Source of the DNA: DASZIT01 sp036268775
GTDB taxonomy: Bacteria; Actinomycetota; Acidimicrobiia; Acidimicrobiales; RAAP-2
Assembly: GCA_036268775.1 (NCBI GenBank)
Contig: DATATM010000030.1
Coordinates: 1 to 64,000 of the forward strand
Reading direction: 5' to 3'
DNA: 64,000 nt
This document shows, one piece after another, positions 42,696 to 50,619 of the stretch. A model generated the notes under the pieces. It made no database searches and was not told the DNA's origin. It worked only from the letters and a program-made list of their open reading frames with translations. Position 1 is the stretch's first letter. Each line of letters starts with the position of its first letter. The position numbers were made by a program, and so were the translations under genes.

Positions 42696-44198
42696 TCAGC
42701 TGGCCTCCCCCGCCGGCACGCTCACCAGGCGGCGTTGCGGCGCGCTCACCACACCAGCCGGACGTCCCGTCGCGGCCCTGCGCTTGCGCTTCACCGGGGT
42801 GGACAGGTTGGCGGCACGCCGTAGGTGCCCCAGTTCCTTGGCCATGGCGCGCGCCAGGGCCGGCAGATCCGGCACCGCGGTAGCACAGGCGTTCATACCC
42901 ACGAACAACGAGTCGCGGTAGCTCTGCACCGTGATGTTGAGCGCTACCCCGTCAATGATCGGCCCGAGCGGATGCACTGCCTCCATGCGCATCCCGGCGA
43001 AGTAGAGCGGGAAGGTGGGCCCCGGGACGTTGGAGATCATCAGGTTGCCTGCACGCAGCCGGCGCAGCACCCCCATGTGGGCTCCCAGTCGGAGGACCGC
43101 CCGGGCTACGGGGGGCGGGACCGCGTCGCTGACCGCCGACGCCATCGGGCCGTAGCCGACGGATCGCTCCTGGTCCTTGGTTGAAGCGCTGGCCCCCGAG
43201 ATCGCTCGCAAGCGGTCCAAGGGCTTCTCCAGGTCGTTGGCCAGTGCCACGAACATGGCCGACAGCCGGTTCCCCTGCGCCTCGCCCTCGGAGAGCGCCC
43301 TCACTGAGACGGGCACGATCGCCACCAGCGGGTCACTGGCTTCCGGATCGTGCACCGCCAGATGCCGGCGTAGCGCGCCGGAGCTCATCGCCAGCACCAC
43401 GTCGTTGATGGTGACCCCGAACTGTTCTTTCAGCTCCAGTACCTCACGCATCTTCAGCTCGGCGAAGGAGACCGCCCGGGTCGCCCCGACCGGCGTCTCG
43501 AATGTCGAGGGAGCGCCCAGAGGAATGGAGATCGGGCCCGTCTCGCTGTCGGCGGCACGGCGGGCCAGCCGGACGGCGGTGCGCCCGATCTCCCGCACCG
43601 CCCGCCAGGCGCGGATGGGGCTGGTGATGAGGTTCGGGAGAGCGTCGGCGACCAACTGGGCGTTCGACGGCAGCGCCGGCGGCAGCCAGGGCGGGCAGAA
43701 CTCGGTGATGGCGCGGCCTTCGGCGGACAGGTCGAGCAGCTGCGCCATGAGCTGTGCCCCGGCCACACCGTCGATGACAGAGTGATGGATCTTGGCGACC
43801 AACCCCACCCGGTCGCCGCAGAGGCCTTCGATGACGTGCATCTCCCAGGGGGGTTGGTCCTTCATGAGCGGCCGGCTCATGATGTCAGCCACCATCTGGG
43901 TCAGCTCCACCTCACCGCCGGGGTCCGGCACGGTCGCACGGTGCAGGTGGTTGTCGAGGTCGAACTCCGGGTCGTCAACCCATCGCGGGTGATCGAGCCC
44001 GAACGGTACGGCCATGAGGCGGCGGCGGAACGGGGGCAGGGTGGGCACGCGTTCGGACAGCAACGCCTTGACGGCGTCGAAGGAATACCCGCCGGGCGCG
44101 GTCGCCGGGTCGAAAATGCAGGCGTACGCCACCTCCATCGGCGTCTCCGGGGTTTCGGAGTAGATGAACATCGGGTCGATGCCGTTCATCCGCTGCAT
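42696..44198 (-). CDS. Wax ester synthase/diacylglycerol acyltransferase (WS/DGAT)
   Basis: 500 residues from ATG 44198 with GGAG 9 bases upstream. The catalytic motif HHSVIDG (HHxxxDG, about 134-140) is intact, and the downstream NDVVLAMSSGALRRHL and NLMISNVPGPTFPLYFAG blocks are typical of the family. It transfers fatty acyl from CoA to diacylglycerol or fatty alcohols, storing lipid. The C-terminal 40 residues (KRKRRAATGRPAGVVSAPQR) are basic and not part of the usual domain. Its 3' end abuts the broken integrase. Confidence 0.93.
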   Translation of the reverse strand: MQRMNGIDPMFIYSETPETPMEVAYACIFDPATAPGGYSFDAVKALLSERVPTLPPFRRRLMAVPFGLDHPRWVDDPEFDLDNHLHRATVPDPGGEVELTQMVADIMSRPLMKDQPPWEMHVIEGLCGDRVGLVAKIHHSVIDGVAGAQLMAQLLDLSAEGRAITEFCPPWLPPALPSNAQLVADALPNLITSPIRAWRAVREIGRTAVRLARRAADSETGPISIPLGAPSTFETPVGATRAVSFAELKMREVLELKEQFGVTINDVVLAMSSGALRRHLAVHDPEASDPLVAIVPVSVRALSEGEAQGNRLSAMFVALANDLEKPLDRLRAISGASASTKDQERSVGYGPMASAVSDAVPPPVARAVLRLGAHMGVLRRLRAGNLMISNVPGPTFPLYFAGMRMEAVHPLGPIIDGVALNITVQSYRDSLFVGMNACATAVPDLPALARAMAKELGHLRRAANLSTPVKRKRRAATGRPAGVVSAPQRRLVSVPAGEAS

Positions 44199-44553
44199 GG
44201 CTTCACGCTCCGCATCCCGCCCGAGAGCCGAGAGACTCCTGTGGCGCACGCTGATCCCGCAGACCCTGGCTGTCGAAGGCCGGAGGCTTCCCGTCGGGCC
44301 GCATATGCACGCTCGATCCGGAAGTGCTCCAGTGAAATCGTATTTCCCTGCATCGCACCAGTTCAACCGGGATGGGGAAAGTTCTTCCTGCGTTCACGCG
44401 CTTGTAACCTGGCCGAACAACGAATGCCCGATGAACCCGATCGACTTCGGCTCCGTGAATGTCCCCAATCTTCGGATATGAGTGCGTCGGCCGCGAGGGG
44501 ACCGTGGTCCGTAAACGAATTGTGAGCGGGCTCGGGTCGGGCCAAGCTGGGTC
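44199..44553. other. Divergent intergenic region without a recognised gene
   Basis: These 355 bases separate the WS/DGAT and methyltransferase starts. They are less GC-rich than their flanks, consistent with promoters. I see no repeat, RNA gene or conserved frame in it. Confidence 0.5.
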
Positions 44554-45291
44554 GTGCCCGAAAACCGATTCGTCGGCGAGATCGCCAGAACCTACGACCA
44601 GCCTGGGACAGGGATGTTCGCCGGCGAAGTTCTCGAAGCGACCGTCGACTGCCTGGTCGAGTTGGCCGGCGGCGGAGCGGCGATGGAGTTCGCGATTGGC
44701 ACTGGCCGGGTTGCTATCCCCTTAGCTGCCCGGGGCGTTCCGGTCGCCGGGATCGAATTGTCCACGGACATGCTGGCAGTACTGCGGTCGAAGCCCGAAG
44801 CGAGCGATATCACGGCCGTTGAAGGCGACATGGCAGTGACATTCTTGGAGGGGGAGTTCTCCCTCGTGTACCTGGTCTTCAACACCATCACCAACCTGAC
44901 GTCGCAAGACGAACAAGTCGCGTGCTTCGAAAACGCTGCCCGCCACCTTCGCCCTGGTGGCCGCTTTGTAATCGAGAACGGGGTGCCCGGTCTTCGTCGG
45001 TTACCGCCAGGGAATGCCGGAGTCCCGTTCGCAGTGACGGAGGACTACATCGGTGTCGACGACTTCATTGACCGCACACACAAGCAGATCTCCCGGTCTC
45101 GGCACTTCTACCGGAATCCCGATGGCAGCTTCCGCGAATTCACGGCACCATTCCGATACGTGTGGCCGGCTGAGTTGGACCTGATGGCTCGGATCGCCGG
45201 CATGACGCTGGAGCATCGATGGGCGTGGTGGGACCGCTCCCCGTTCACTGGTGAGAGCCCCTCGCATGTCAGCGTGTGGCGCCTCCCGTAA
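44554..45291 (+). CDS. Class I SAM-dependent methyltransferase
   Basis: 245 residues from GTG 44554. Motif I is AMEFAIGTGRVAIPLAARG, the acidic loop GIELSTDML, then FSLVYLVFNTITNLTSQDEQ and HLRPGGRFVIENG. The C-terminal part (HFYRNPDGSFREFTAPFRYV; AGMTLEHRWAWWDRSPF) belongs to the group often annotated as type 12 methyltransferases. The substrate is unknown. A degenerate boundary-like motif on the opposite strand follows at 45331-45350. Confidence 0.92.
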   Translation: MPENRFVGEIARTYDQPGTGMFAGEVLEATVDCLVELAGGGAAMEFAIGTGRVAIPLAARGVPVAGIELSTDMLAVLRSKPEASDITAVEGDMAVTFLEGEFSLVYLVFNTITNLTSQDEQVACFENAARHLRPGGRFVIENGVPGLRRLPPGNAGVPFAVTEDYIGVDDFIDRTHKQISRSRHFYRNPDGSFREFTAPFRYVWPAELDLMARIAGMTLEHRWAWWDRSPFTGESPSHVSVWRLP

Positions 45292-45330
45292 GTACAGAAG
45301 CAGTCGCCAATTCGCCTACGGGTCAGCCGG

Positions 45331-45350
45331 GGGTGCCTCTGAACGCCGGG
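45331..45350 (-). repeat. Degenerate copy of the cassette-boundary motif
   Basis: On the minus strand CCCGGCGTTCAGAGGCACCC matches 16 of the first 18 positions of copy 1 (CCCGGCGTTCGGGGGCAC). It lies between two genes of mixed accessory character, 20 kb from the array. Confidence 0.45.
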
Positions 45351-45444
45351 AGCGGGACGGCGATCACCAGCTCGCCGCTCGGCCTGGCTATCCTCGTTCC
45401 GAAGGACCAGGGCGATCCGGTCAAATGAATGGAGAAAGACAGAT

Positions 45445-46161
45445 GTGCCTGAGGGCCTGAAGGCCGGGGATGTGGCCGGCGAGATCACCAGACACAAGAA
45501 GCACACCAGCGATCGCGAGGAGGAATCGCCAGAAGAAGACGGGCGCGAGCATGATCGGGTGCTCTCGGTCATCGAAGCCATACTCCTCGCCATCGTGGCT
45601 TTGCTCGCCGCCTACACGGGATATGCATCGGCGAAGTGGAGCACCGAGTCATCGGTGCGGTTAGCCGGGGCCTCGGCGGCTCGTATCGAGGCGAATCGAG
45701 CCGCTCTCGATGCCCAGAACACCAAGGACTTCGACTCGACGACGTTCAACACCTGGTTCACCGCCTACGTTGCCGGCAACGCCACCGCCGAAGCGGTGGC
45801 GGAGCGCCGGTTCAGTCCCGCCTTCAAGGTGGCCTTCGACGCCTGGATCGCCACGCAGCCATTCACCAACTCGTCGGCCCCACCCGGCCCGACTTACATG
45901 CCAGAGTACAAACAGCCGGAACTCGCCCAGGCCACCAACCTCGACAAGAAAGCGGATACGCAATACGCGCTCGGGGTTGATGCCGGCGCTAACTCCGATA
46001 ACTATGTCCGGGACACCATCTACCTCGCCACCATCTTGTTCCTCATCGGGATCAGTGGCCACTTCCGATTTTTCCGGATTCGGCTCGGTCTGGTCATCCT
46101 CGGCGGCCTCATGCTCATGGTCGCCGTGGTTCAGATCGTGACCTCGCCGCCCATCCCGTGA
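45445..46161 (+). CDS. Hypothetical membrane protein
   Basis: 238 residues from GTG 45445 (GGAG 10 bases upstream). An acidic cytoplasmic start leads to one helix (VIEAILLAIVALLAAYTGYA), a long soluble part of about 110 residues (WSTESSVRLAGASAARIEAN; TTFNTWFTAYVAGNATAEAV), and two helices at the C-terminus (TIYLATILFLIGISGHFRFF and LGLVILGGLMLMVAVVQIVT). The layout recalls DUF4337-like membrane proteins. The next, very small gene overlaps its stop by 4 bases. Confidence 0.85.
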   Translation: MPEGLKAGDVAGEITRHKKHTSDREEESPEEDGREHDRVLSVIEAILLAIVALLAAYTGYASAKWSTESSVRLAGASAARIEANRAALDAQNTKDFDSTTFNTWFTAYVAGNATAEAVAERRFSPAFKVAFDAWIATQPFTNSSAPPGPTYMPEYKQPELAQATNLDKKADTQYALGVDAGANSDNYVRDTIYLATILFLIGISGHFRFFRIRLGLVILGGLMLMVAVVQIVTSPPIP

Positions 46162-46307
46162 CTGTCGACGACGAAGGTCGCGCTCCCATCTGCCCGTTTT
46201 GCGGGGTGACCGCTCTACCCGGTGACGCCGGGCACGTTCTCGACCCACGCTTCATCTGTGAGAATCCCGACTGTGAGGCCTTCGGTGAAGTGATCGAGGC
46301 CGGTTAG
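46158..46307 (+). CDS. 49-residue zinc-ribbon-type protein, translationally coupled
   Basis: GTG 46158 overlaps the TGA of the membrane protein (GTGA). The protein begins MTVDDEGRAPICPFCGVTAL and contains C-P-F-C and C-ENPD-C, a four-cysteine set like a zinc ribbon. It ends CEAFGEVIEAG at TAG 46305-46307. At 50 codons it is below usual gene-finder limits. The coupling suggests it works with the membrane protein; what it binds is unknown. Confidence 0.75.
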   Translation: MTVDDEGRAPICPFCGVTALPGDAGHVLDPRFICENPDCEAFGEVIEAG

Positions 46308-46315
46308 ATCATTCC

Positions 46316-46627
46316 GTCCGTGCCCTGCCCCTGGCGCCGAAGCGGGGTCGTGAGGAGGACTATTCCGGTCCGATTCCAACATCGGTTCTTGCTGACTCGG
46401 CGCAACTTCGAAAGCGGCGACGAACGAAGCGGCTGGTACTGGTCGGGTACGGGCTGGTGGTGATTGTTGGCTTCGTAGTCGGGTACTTGTCGGCCAGTGG
46501 CACACCTGGCGCCCGCCTCGTTTGGGGACTGTTGGGCGTCTTCGTGGCATGGGTGGCCCTTTGGGTCGCGCTGCTGAGGCTGCGTGTTGGTATGTCGGTG
46601 CGGAATATGCGCGAGGGTCGGTCGTAG
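46316..46627 (+). CDS. Probable small two-helix membrane protein, start unclear or frame broken
   Basis: The frame reads DYSGPIPTSVLADSAQLRKR, then RTKRLVLVGYGLVVIVGFVV and WGLLGVFVAWVALWVALLRL, and ends NMREGRS at TAG 46627: a basic segment and two hydrophobic helices, convincing as a protein. It is open back to 46289 but has no ATG, GTG or TTG before the first helix. A GTG with AGGAGG-like context at 46350 is in the wrong frame, so a lost base or a non-standard start is possible. The rest of the 46308-46736 gap holds nothing I can support. Confidence 0.4.
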   Translation, partial: VRALPLAPKRGREEDYSGPIPTSVLADSAQLRKRRRTKRLVLVGYGLVVIVGFVVGYLSASGTPGARLVWGLLGVFVAWVALWVALLRLRVGMSVRNMREGRS

Positions 46628-46736
46628 GAGGATCCGGTCTTAGGAGGATCCCCCAGTCGGCGGGTGCGGGCGCGCTATCAGCCCGATGGTCCCGCCTGGC
46701 CCAGGAGGCCGCGCCCAGCATGCGGGTCTGTTCGAT

Positions 46737-47645
46737 TTACGGCGCCAGTAGTGCGGATCGCTCCCGGAGCATCCTCTTGCGGTCCTCGGCGCCGAGAGCT
46801 GCGGGCTCCGTCGAGTCGATGAAGTCGAGGAGCGCGTCGACGAACCGCTCCGGAGCCTCGATCTGGGGGAAGTGACCTACACCCTCAATGATCACCAGCC
46901 GGCTGCTCGGCACAGCCTCGTGGGCGGAGTAGGCGTGGCTAACCGGGATGATGTCGTCCCGCTCCCCCCAGACGATGAGAGTCGGCATCGACGAGGCCAG
47001 GTAGAGCCGGTCCATTGCGCTGACCGTCTGACCGCCGGGGTCGATAACGGACCTTATCGTGCGAGCAAAAGCCTGGCGGTTCTCCGCCTCCGCCAGCGAC
47101 GCGTAGGCGCTCCACATTTCGGCGATACGACCCAGGCGGATGCCACTGCCGTTGATCTTCCGAAACAAGCTGTCACCCCAGTCACGGACGAAGCCCGGGA
47201 AGATCGCCGGCATCACGTACTCGCTCCCCGGGAACGTCATGAACCGAAGCATCCAGTTCACCTCTCGTCCCAGGCCGCCACTGTCGACGAGGACGAGCCG
47301 TTCGCATTGCTCAGGGTGTTGGTAGGCAAGCTGCATGGCAACTCCGCCCCCGAAAGACTGGCCAACGACGGAGGCCCGGTCGATGTCGAGGACCTCGAGC
47401 AGATCACGGATTCCACTGGCGAACGCGCCGAGTGAGTAGTCTCCAACCGGCTTGTGGGACTGACCATGACCCATCAGGTCCGGCGCAATCACGGTGAAGC
47501 GATCAGTCAAACGAGGGATGACGTCCCGCCAGGTCCGGGAGCTGCCGGCTATGCCGTGAAGGAGCAGGAGAGCCGGCCCATTTCCCTCCATTCGGTAAGC
47601 CATTTCGTGCCCGTGGATCGAGACGTGGTCAAGTTGGCCTTCCAT
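46737..47645 (-). CDS. Alpha/beta fold hydrolase
   Basis: 302 residues from ATG 47645 with a GGGGAG site. The oxyanion HG is in LLLHGIAGSSRTW, the nucleophile elbow is GQSFGGGVA (Ser about 103), the acid lies in VWGERDDIIP and the His in GVGHFPQIEAPE. The pattern is that of lipases/esterases and meta-cleavage hydrolases. No signal peptide is present. The substrate is unknown. Confidence 0.92.
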   Translation of the reverse strand: MEGQLDHVSIHGHEMAYRMEGNGPALLLLHGIAGSSRTWRDVIPRLTDRFTVIAPDLMGHGQSHKPVGDYSLGAFASGIRDLLEVLDIDRASVVGQSFGGGVAMQLAYQHPEQCERLVLVDSGGLGREVNWMLRFMTFPGSEYVMPAIFPGFVRDWGDSLFRKINGSGIRLGRIAEMWSAYASLAEAENRQAFARTIRSVIDPGGQTVSAMDRLYLASSMPTLIVWGERDDIIPVSHAYSAHEAVPSSRLVIIEGVGHFPQIEAPERFVDALLDFIDSTEPAALGAEDRKRMLRERSALLAP

Positions 47646-47908
47646 CCCGCCATTCTCCCCTATCCATGCGGACCGCGTTGGCGCGACCACTCCGTGCAGG
47701 GCCGAGAGCCTCGGATACACCGGATGGGTGCGACACTCCGGCACCTCGGGGATGGGCGTCGTCGTAGACGTTGTCGTCTGGTGGGACACTCATGCACCTC
47801 CGGATGAGGGGTGGTGGGTCCAATACCTCCCCGGCAATGGTGCCGGTGGTGGGCACGCCAGGGCCCATCCACCCCGGACGTCGACGAGGTGGCCGGTAGA
47901 GTCGTCAA

Positions 47909-48799
47909 GTGGCTCGCTTGGATATGCAGCACCCTGACAGTGTCGCCGGGGATTGGTACGCCGACACCCGTTGCATCGCCTGCGACGTCGCCCGCCACTA
48001 CGCCCCTGGGCTGATCGCCGCCGACCAGGAGGGCCTGTCAGTCATCGTCCGCCAGCCGTCAGGGCCTGACGACGAGGCCGCCATGTGGAGGGCGGCGGAG
48101 GCCTGTCCGACCCGGTCGATCGGGACCCGGAGCCGGCGGCGGCCGCCACCCGACGTCTTCCCCTGGCGGCTCACCGACGACGTCTACCTCTGCGGATTCA
48201 ACGACGAGTCCTCCTTCGGCGCCCACAGCTACCTGGCGGTGAGGAAAGAGGGGAACCTCCTGTTCGATTCGCCCCGTTACACCCGGCGGCTGGCCGACCG
48301 GCTGGCCGAACTGGGCGGGGTGGCCCATGTGCTGTTGAGCCACCGGGACGATGTGGCCGACGCCGACCGCTACGCCGAACGGTTCGCCGCCCGGGTGTGG
48401 ATCCACCAGGCCGACGCCGATGCCGCCCCCTACGCCACCGACATCCTGCGGGGTGACGACATCGTCACCGTGGCGCCGGGGGTGCGGGCGATTCCGGTGC
48501 CCGGCCACACCCGTGGCAGCGTGGTGTTCGAAGACGACGGCGGCCACCTGTTCACCGGCGATTCCCTGTCCTGGAATGAAGAACGCCACGGTCTCGACGT
48601 CTTCGGATCGGCCACCTGGTACTCGTGGCCGGCCCTCACCACCTCGATGGCCCGACTGGCCGGGGTGGCCCGCTTCTCCTGGGTGCTGCCCGGCCACGGC
48701 AAGTGGGGCCATGCCCGCCCCGAGGAGATGACCCGACAGCTGGTCCAGCTGGCCGACGACATGGGGCGCCACACCAAACAGACCTGGAGTCGTCGTTAG
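47909..48799 (+). CDS. Ferredoxin-like domain fused to a metallo-beta-lactamase-fold domain
   Basis: 296 residues from GTG 47909 (ATG 47924 is a possible later start). Residues about 15-75 resemble a small ferredoxin: CIACDVARHYAPGLI and, later, EACPTRSIG, giving C-x2-C and C-P but not a full four-cysteine set. From about 90 comes an MBL fold (FGAHSYLAVRKEGNLLFDSP; LLSHRDDVADADRYAERFAA; VPGHTRGSVVF; LFTGDSLSW; VLPGHGKWGHA). The usual H-x-H-x-D-H reads S-H-R-D-D-V-A-D, so one metal site is altered. Plant and bacterial MBL proteins of this variant exist without a defined substrate. Confidence 0.88.
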   Translation: MARLDMQHPDSVAGDWYADTRCIACDVARHYAPGLIAADQEGLSVIVRQPSGPDDEAAMWRAAEACPTRSIGTRSRRRPPPDVFPWRLTDDVYLCGFNDESSFGAHSYLAVRKEGNLLFDSPRYTRRLADRLAELGGVAHVLLSHRDDVADADRYAERFAARVWIHQADADAAPYATDILRGDDIVTVAPGVRAIPVPGHTRGSVVFEDDGGHLFTGDSLSWNEERHGLDVFGSATWYSWPALTTSMARLAGVARFSWVLPGHGKWGHARPEEMTRQLVQLADDMGRHTKQTWSRR

Positions 48800-48831
48800 G
48801 AACTCTCGACGCCGTCGGGCATACTGAGCCG

Positions 48832-49266
48832 ATGGCCGACCCGCCGCTGTCCCGCCATCTGCTCCGGGCCAAGGACCTCGCCGACGCCCGCTATTTCGAG
48901 CCCCTCTCGGTCGCCGATCTGGCCGCCGCCGCCGGCCTCTCCCCCGCCTATTTCAGTCGCCAGTTCAAGCGCAGCTTCGGCGAGTCACCCCACCAGTACC
49001 TGTTGACCCGGCGCCTGGAGCGGGCCGCTGCCCTCCTCCGCACCAGCGATTGGTCGATCGCCGACATCTGCTTCGCGGTCGGCGCCAACGGCCTCGGCTC
49101 GTTCACCACCAGCTTCGGTCGAATGTTCGGTCAGACCCCGACCACCTACCGGGCCGCCTACCCCCCGGCCGAGTCGCAGCTGCGGATTCCCAAATGCGTG
49201 GCCCAGGCCTTTGGCCGCCCGCAGAACCGCACGTTTCGAGAAGACGCCCTGATCACCGCCCCTTAG
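48832..49266 (+). CDS. AraC-type helix-turn-helix regulator (DNA-binding domain only)
   Basis: 144 residues from ATG 48832. The two helix-turn-helix motifs of AraC/XylS are present: VADLAAAAGLSPAYFSRQFK (about 27-46) and IADICFAVGANGLGSFTTSF (about 76-95), the second followed by FGRMFGQTPTTYR. There is no N-terminal sensor domain, so it is a short stand-alone form. It lies 40 bases before a VOC-family gene on the same strand, an arrangement common in actinobacteria, and probably controls it. Confidence 0.92.
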   Translation: MADPPLSRHLLRAKDLADARYFEPLSVADLAAAAGLSPAYFSRQFKRSFGESPHQYLLTRRLERAAALLRTSDWSIADICFAVGANGLGSFTTSFGRMFGQTPTTYRAAYPPAESQLRIPKCVAQAFGRPQNRTFREDALITAP

Positions 49267-49306
49267 GCTCGACGTTGTAGCCCGACCGACCCGCCAGGAG
49301 GACCTG

Positions 49307-49738
49307 ATGACCAAGATCGCCAACGCCCAGTTTTGGGTGCATGACCAAGACGAGGCGCTCGCCTTCTATACCAAGACGCTGGGCTGGGAAGTGCGCGCCG
49401 ACGTGACCATGGAGGCCTGGAACTTCCGTTGGCTCTGCGTGGGCCCGACCGGCCAGGACGATGTCGGCCTGGTGCTGATGCCGGTCCCCGGGGCACCCAT
49501 GCTCGACCCCGACGCCAGCGCCCAACTGGCCGACCTGGTGGCCAAGGGAGCCGGCGGCACCTTGTTCCTGGAGACCGACGACTGCCAAGCCAGCTATGAC
49601 GAGCTGTCGGCGCGGGGGGTCACCTTCAACGACCCGCCCACCGCCCAGGCCTACGGCATCGACACCTCCTTCCGGGATCCGTCCGGCAACAACATCCGGC
49701 TCACCCAGGTGCTGGAGTTCGACCCCGCCCGGCACTGA
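49307..49738 (+). CDS. VOC family (glyoxalase-like) protein
   Basis: 143 residues behind AGGAGGACCTG. The VOC repeats are clear: IANAQFWVHDQDEALAFYTK, TLGWEVRADVTM, GGTLFLETDDCQASYDELSA, and SFRDPSGNNIRLTQ. It is paired with the short AraC regulator upstream. Possible role: detoxification of an aldehyde or antibiotic; not determinable from sequence. Confidence 0.92.
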   Translation: MTKIANAQFWVHDQDEALAFYTKTLGWEVRADVTMEAWNFRWLCVGPTGQDDVGLVLMPVPGAPMLDPDASAQLADLVAKGAGGTLFLETDDCQASYDELSARGVTFNDPPTAQAYGIDTSFRDPSGNNIRLTQVLEFDPARH

Positions 49739-49753
49739 CCGGTACCGGCACCG

Positions 49754-50353
49754 CTACCTGGTGGCGGTGACCGCCCGGATGATGACGGCGTAGAGATTGT
49801 GCCACTCCGGGTCGCGGAATCCGGCGGCTTCCAGGAACCGGGTGGCTCGTCCCTTGGTGCGGGCCTTCTCCCGTCGAGCGCCGAGGAGGGTGGGCAGGAG
49901 CCAGGCGGAGAACTGGTCCACCAGCACCAGCTGGCCATGGGGGGCGGTGACCCGGGCACACTCCGCCAGTCCGGCCCGTTGATCACCCCAATGGTCGAAC
50001 GAGGTGGTGGTCACCACCAGGTCGAAGCCGGCATCGGGGAACGGGAGGTGCTCGGCCACCCCGACGGTGAAGCGCAGCCGGTCGTCCTGGATGCCGGACC
50101 TGGCCGCGGCGATCATCGCCGGGGCCGGATCGATCCCCGCCAGTTCCACCGCCCCGCCGGCCCGGGCCGCCAGTTGACGGAGGAGATAGCCGGTTCCACA
50201 GCCCACATCGAGGATCCGACCCGGAGAACGGGCAGCGCGGAGGGCGAGGTCGGCGGTGCGATCGGCGATCTCGTGGTGCATCCGGCCGAGCCACCCGTCT
50301 TCGTAAGCCGGCGCCCGTTGATCGAAGGCGCCGATGTCGCGCTGGCGGTTCAT
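49754..50353 (-). CDS. Class I SAM-dependent methyltransferase
   Basis: I prefer ATG 50353 to 50362, since GGGAG lies 10 bases before it but only 1 base before the other. 199 residues. FDQRAPAYEDGWLGRMHHEI is the typical start, motif I is ILDVGCGTGYLLRQL, the acidic loop is AGIDPAPAM, and FDLVVTTTSFDHWGDQ and GQLVLVDQFSAW complete the UbiE-like core. The substrate is unknown. Confidence 0.9.
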   Translation of the reverse strand: MNRQRDIGAFDQRAPAYEDGWLGRMHHEIADRTADLALRAARSPGRILDVGCGTGYLLRQLAARAGGAVELAGIDPAPAMIAAARSGIQDDRLRFTVGVAEHLPFPDAGFDLVVTTTSFDHWGDQRAGLAECARVTAPHGQLVLVDQFSAWLLPTLLGARREKARTKGRATRFLEAAGFRDPEWHNLYAVIIRAVTATR

Positions 50354-50565
50354 CGGGACCATGCTCCCACCGTCAGCGGCCGGACCGGCTCCGAAGCCGC
50401 TCAGCGGTATAACGCCACCGCACCCGGGAGCAAGCCGCTCTGCACCTAGGTTTCCAGCGTGGCCTTCAGGTCGGTCATCGTCCCCTCCCCAGCTCGTCTG
50501 CGTCTCGATGGAGGGATCAGGGAACAGTCGCCGTGCCCTCGTTACAATCGGCGCTAGGAGGACGT

Positions 50566-50619
50566 GTGTCGAATTTCACCACCCCAGCCGGCTTGATGGC
50601 CCCGTACGCGCCGTCGTGA
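50566..50619 (+). CDS. Possible 17-codon leader peptide coupled to the downstream dehydrogenase
   Basis: AGGAGG at 50556-50561 precedes GTG 50566. The frame codes MSNFTTPAGLMAPYAPS and its TGA overlaps the GTG start of the SDR gene (GTGA). The dehydrogenase itself has no other ribosome site. This may be a coupling leader, or the sign of a small frame change at the SDR start. Confidence 0.35.
   Translation: MSNFTTPAGLMAPYAPS

Noticed and set aside
47930..47946. CCTGACAGTGTCG as a fourth copy of the TetR-type palindrome
   Set aside because: It lies inside the start of a coding region, with a different arm spacing.
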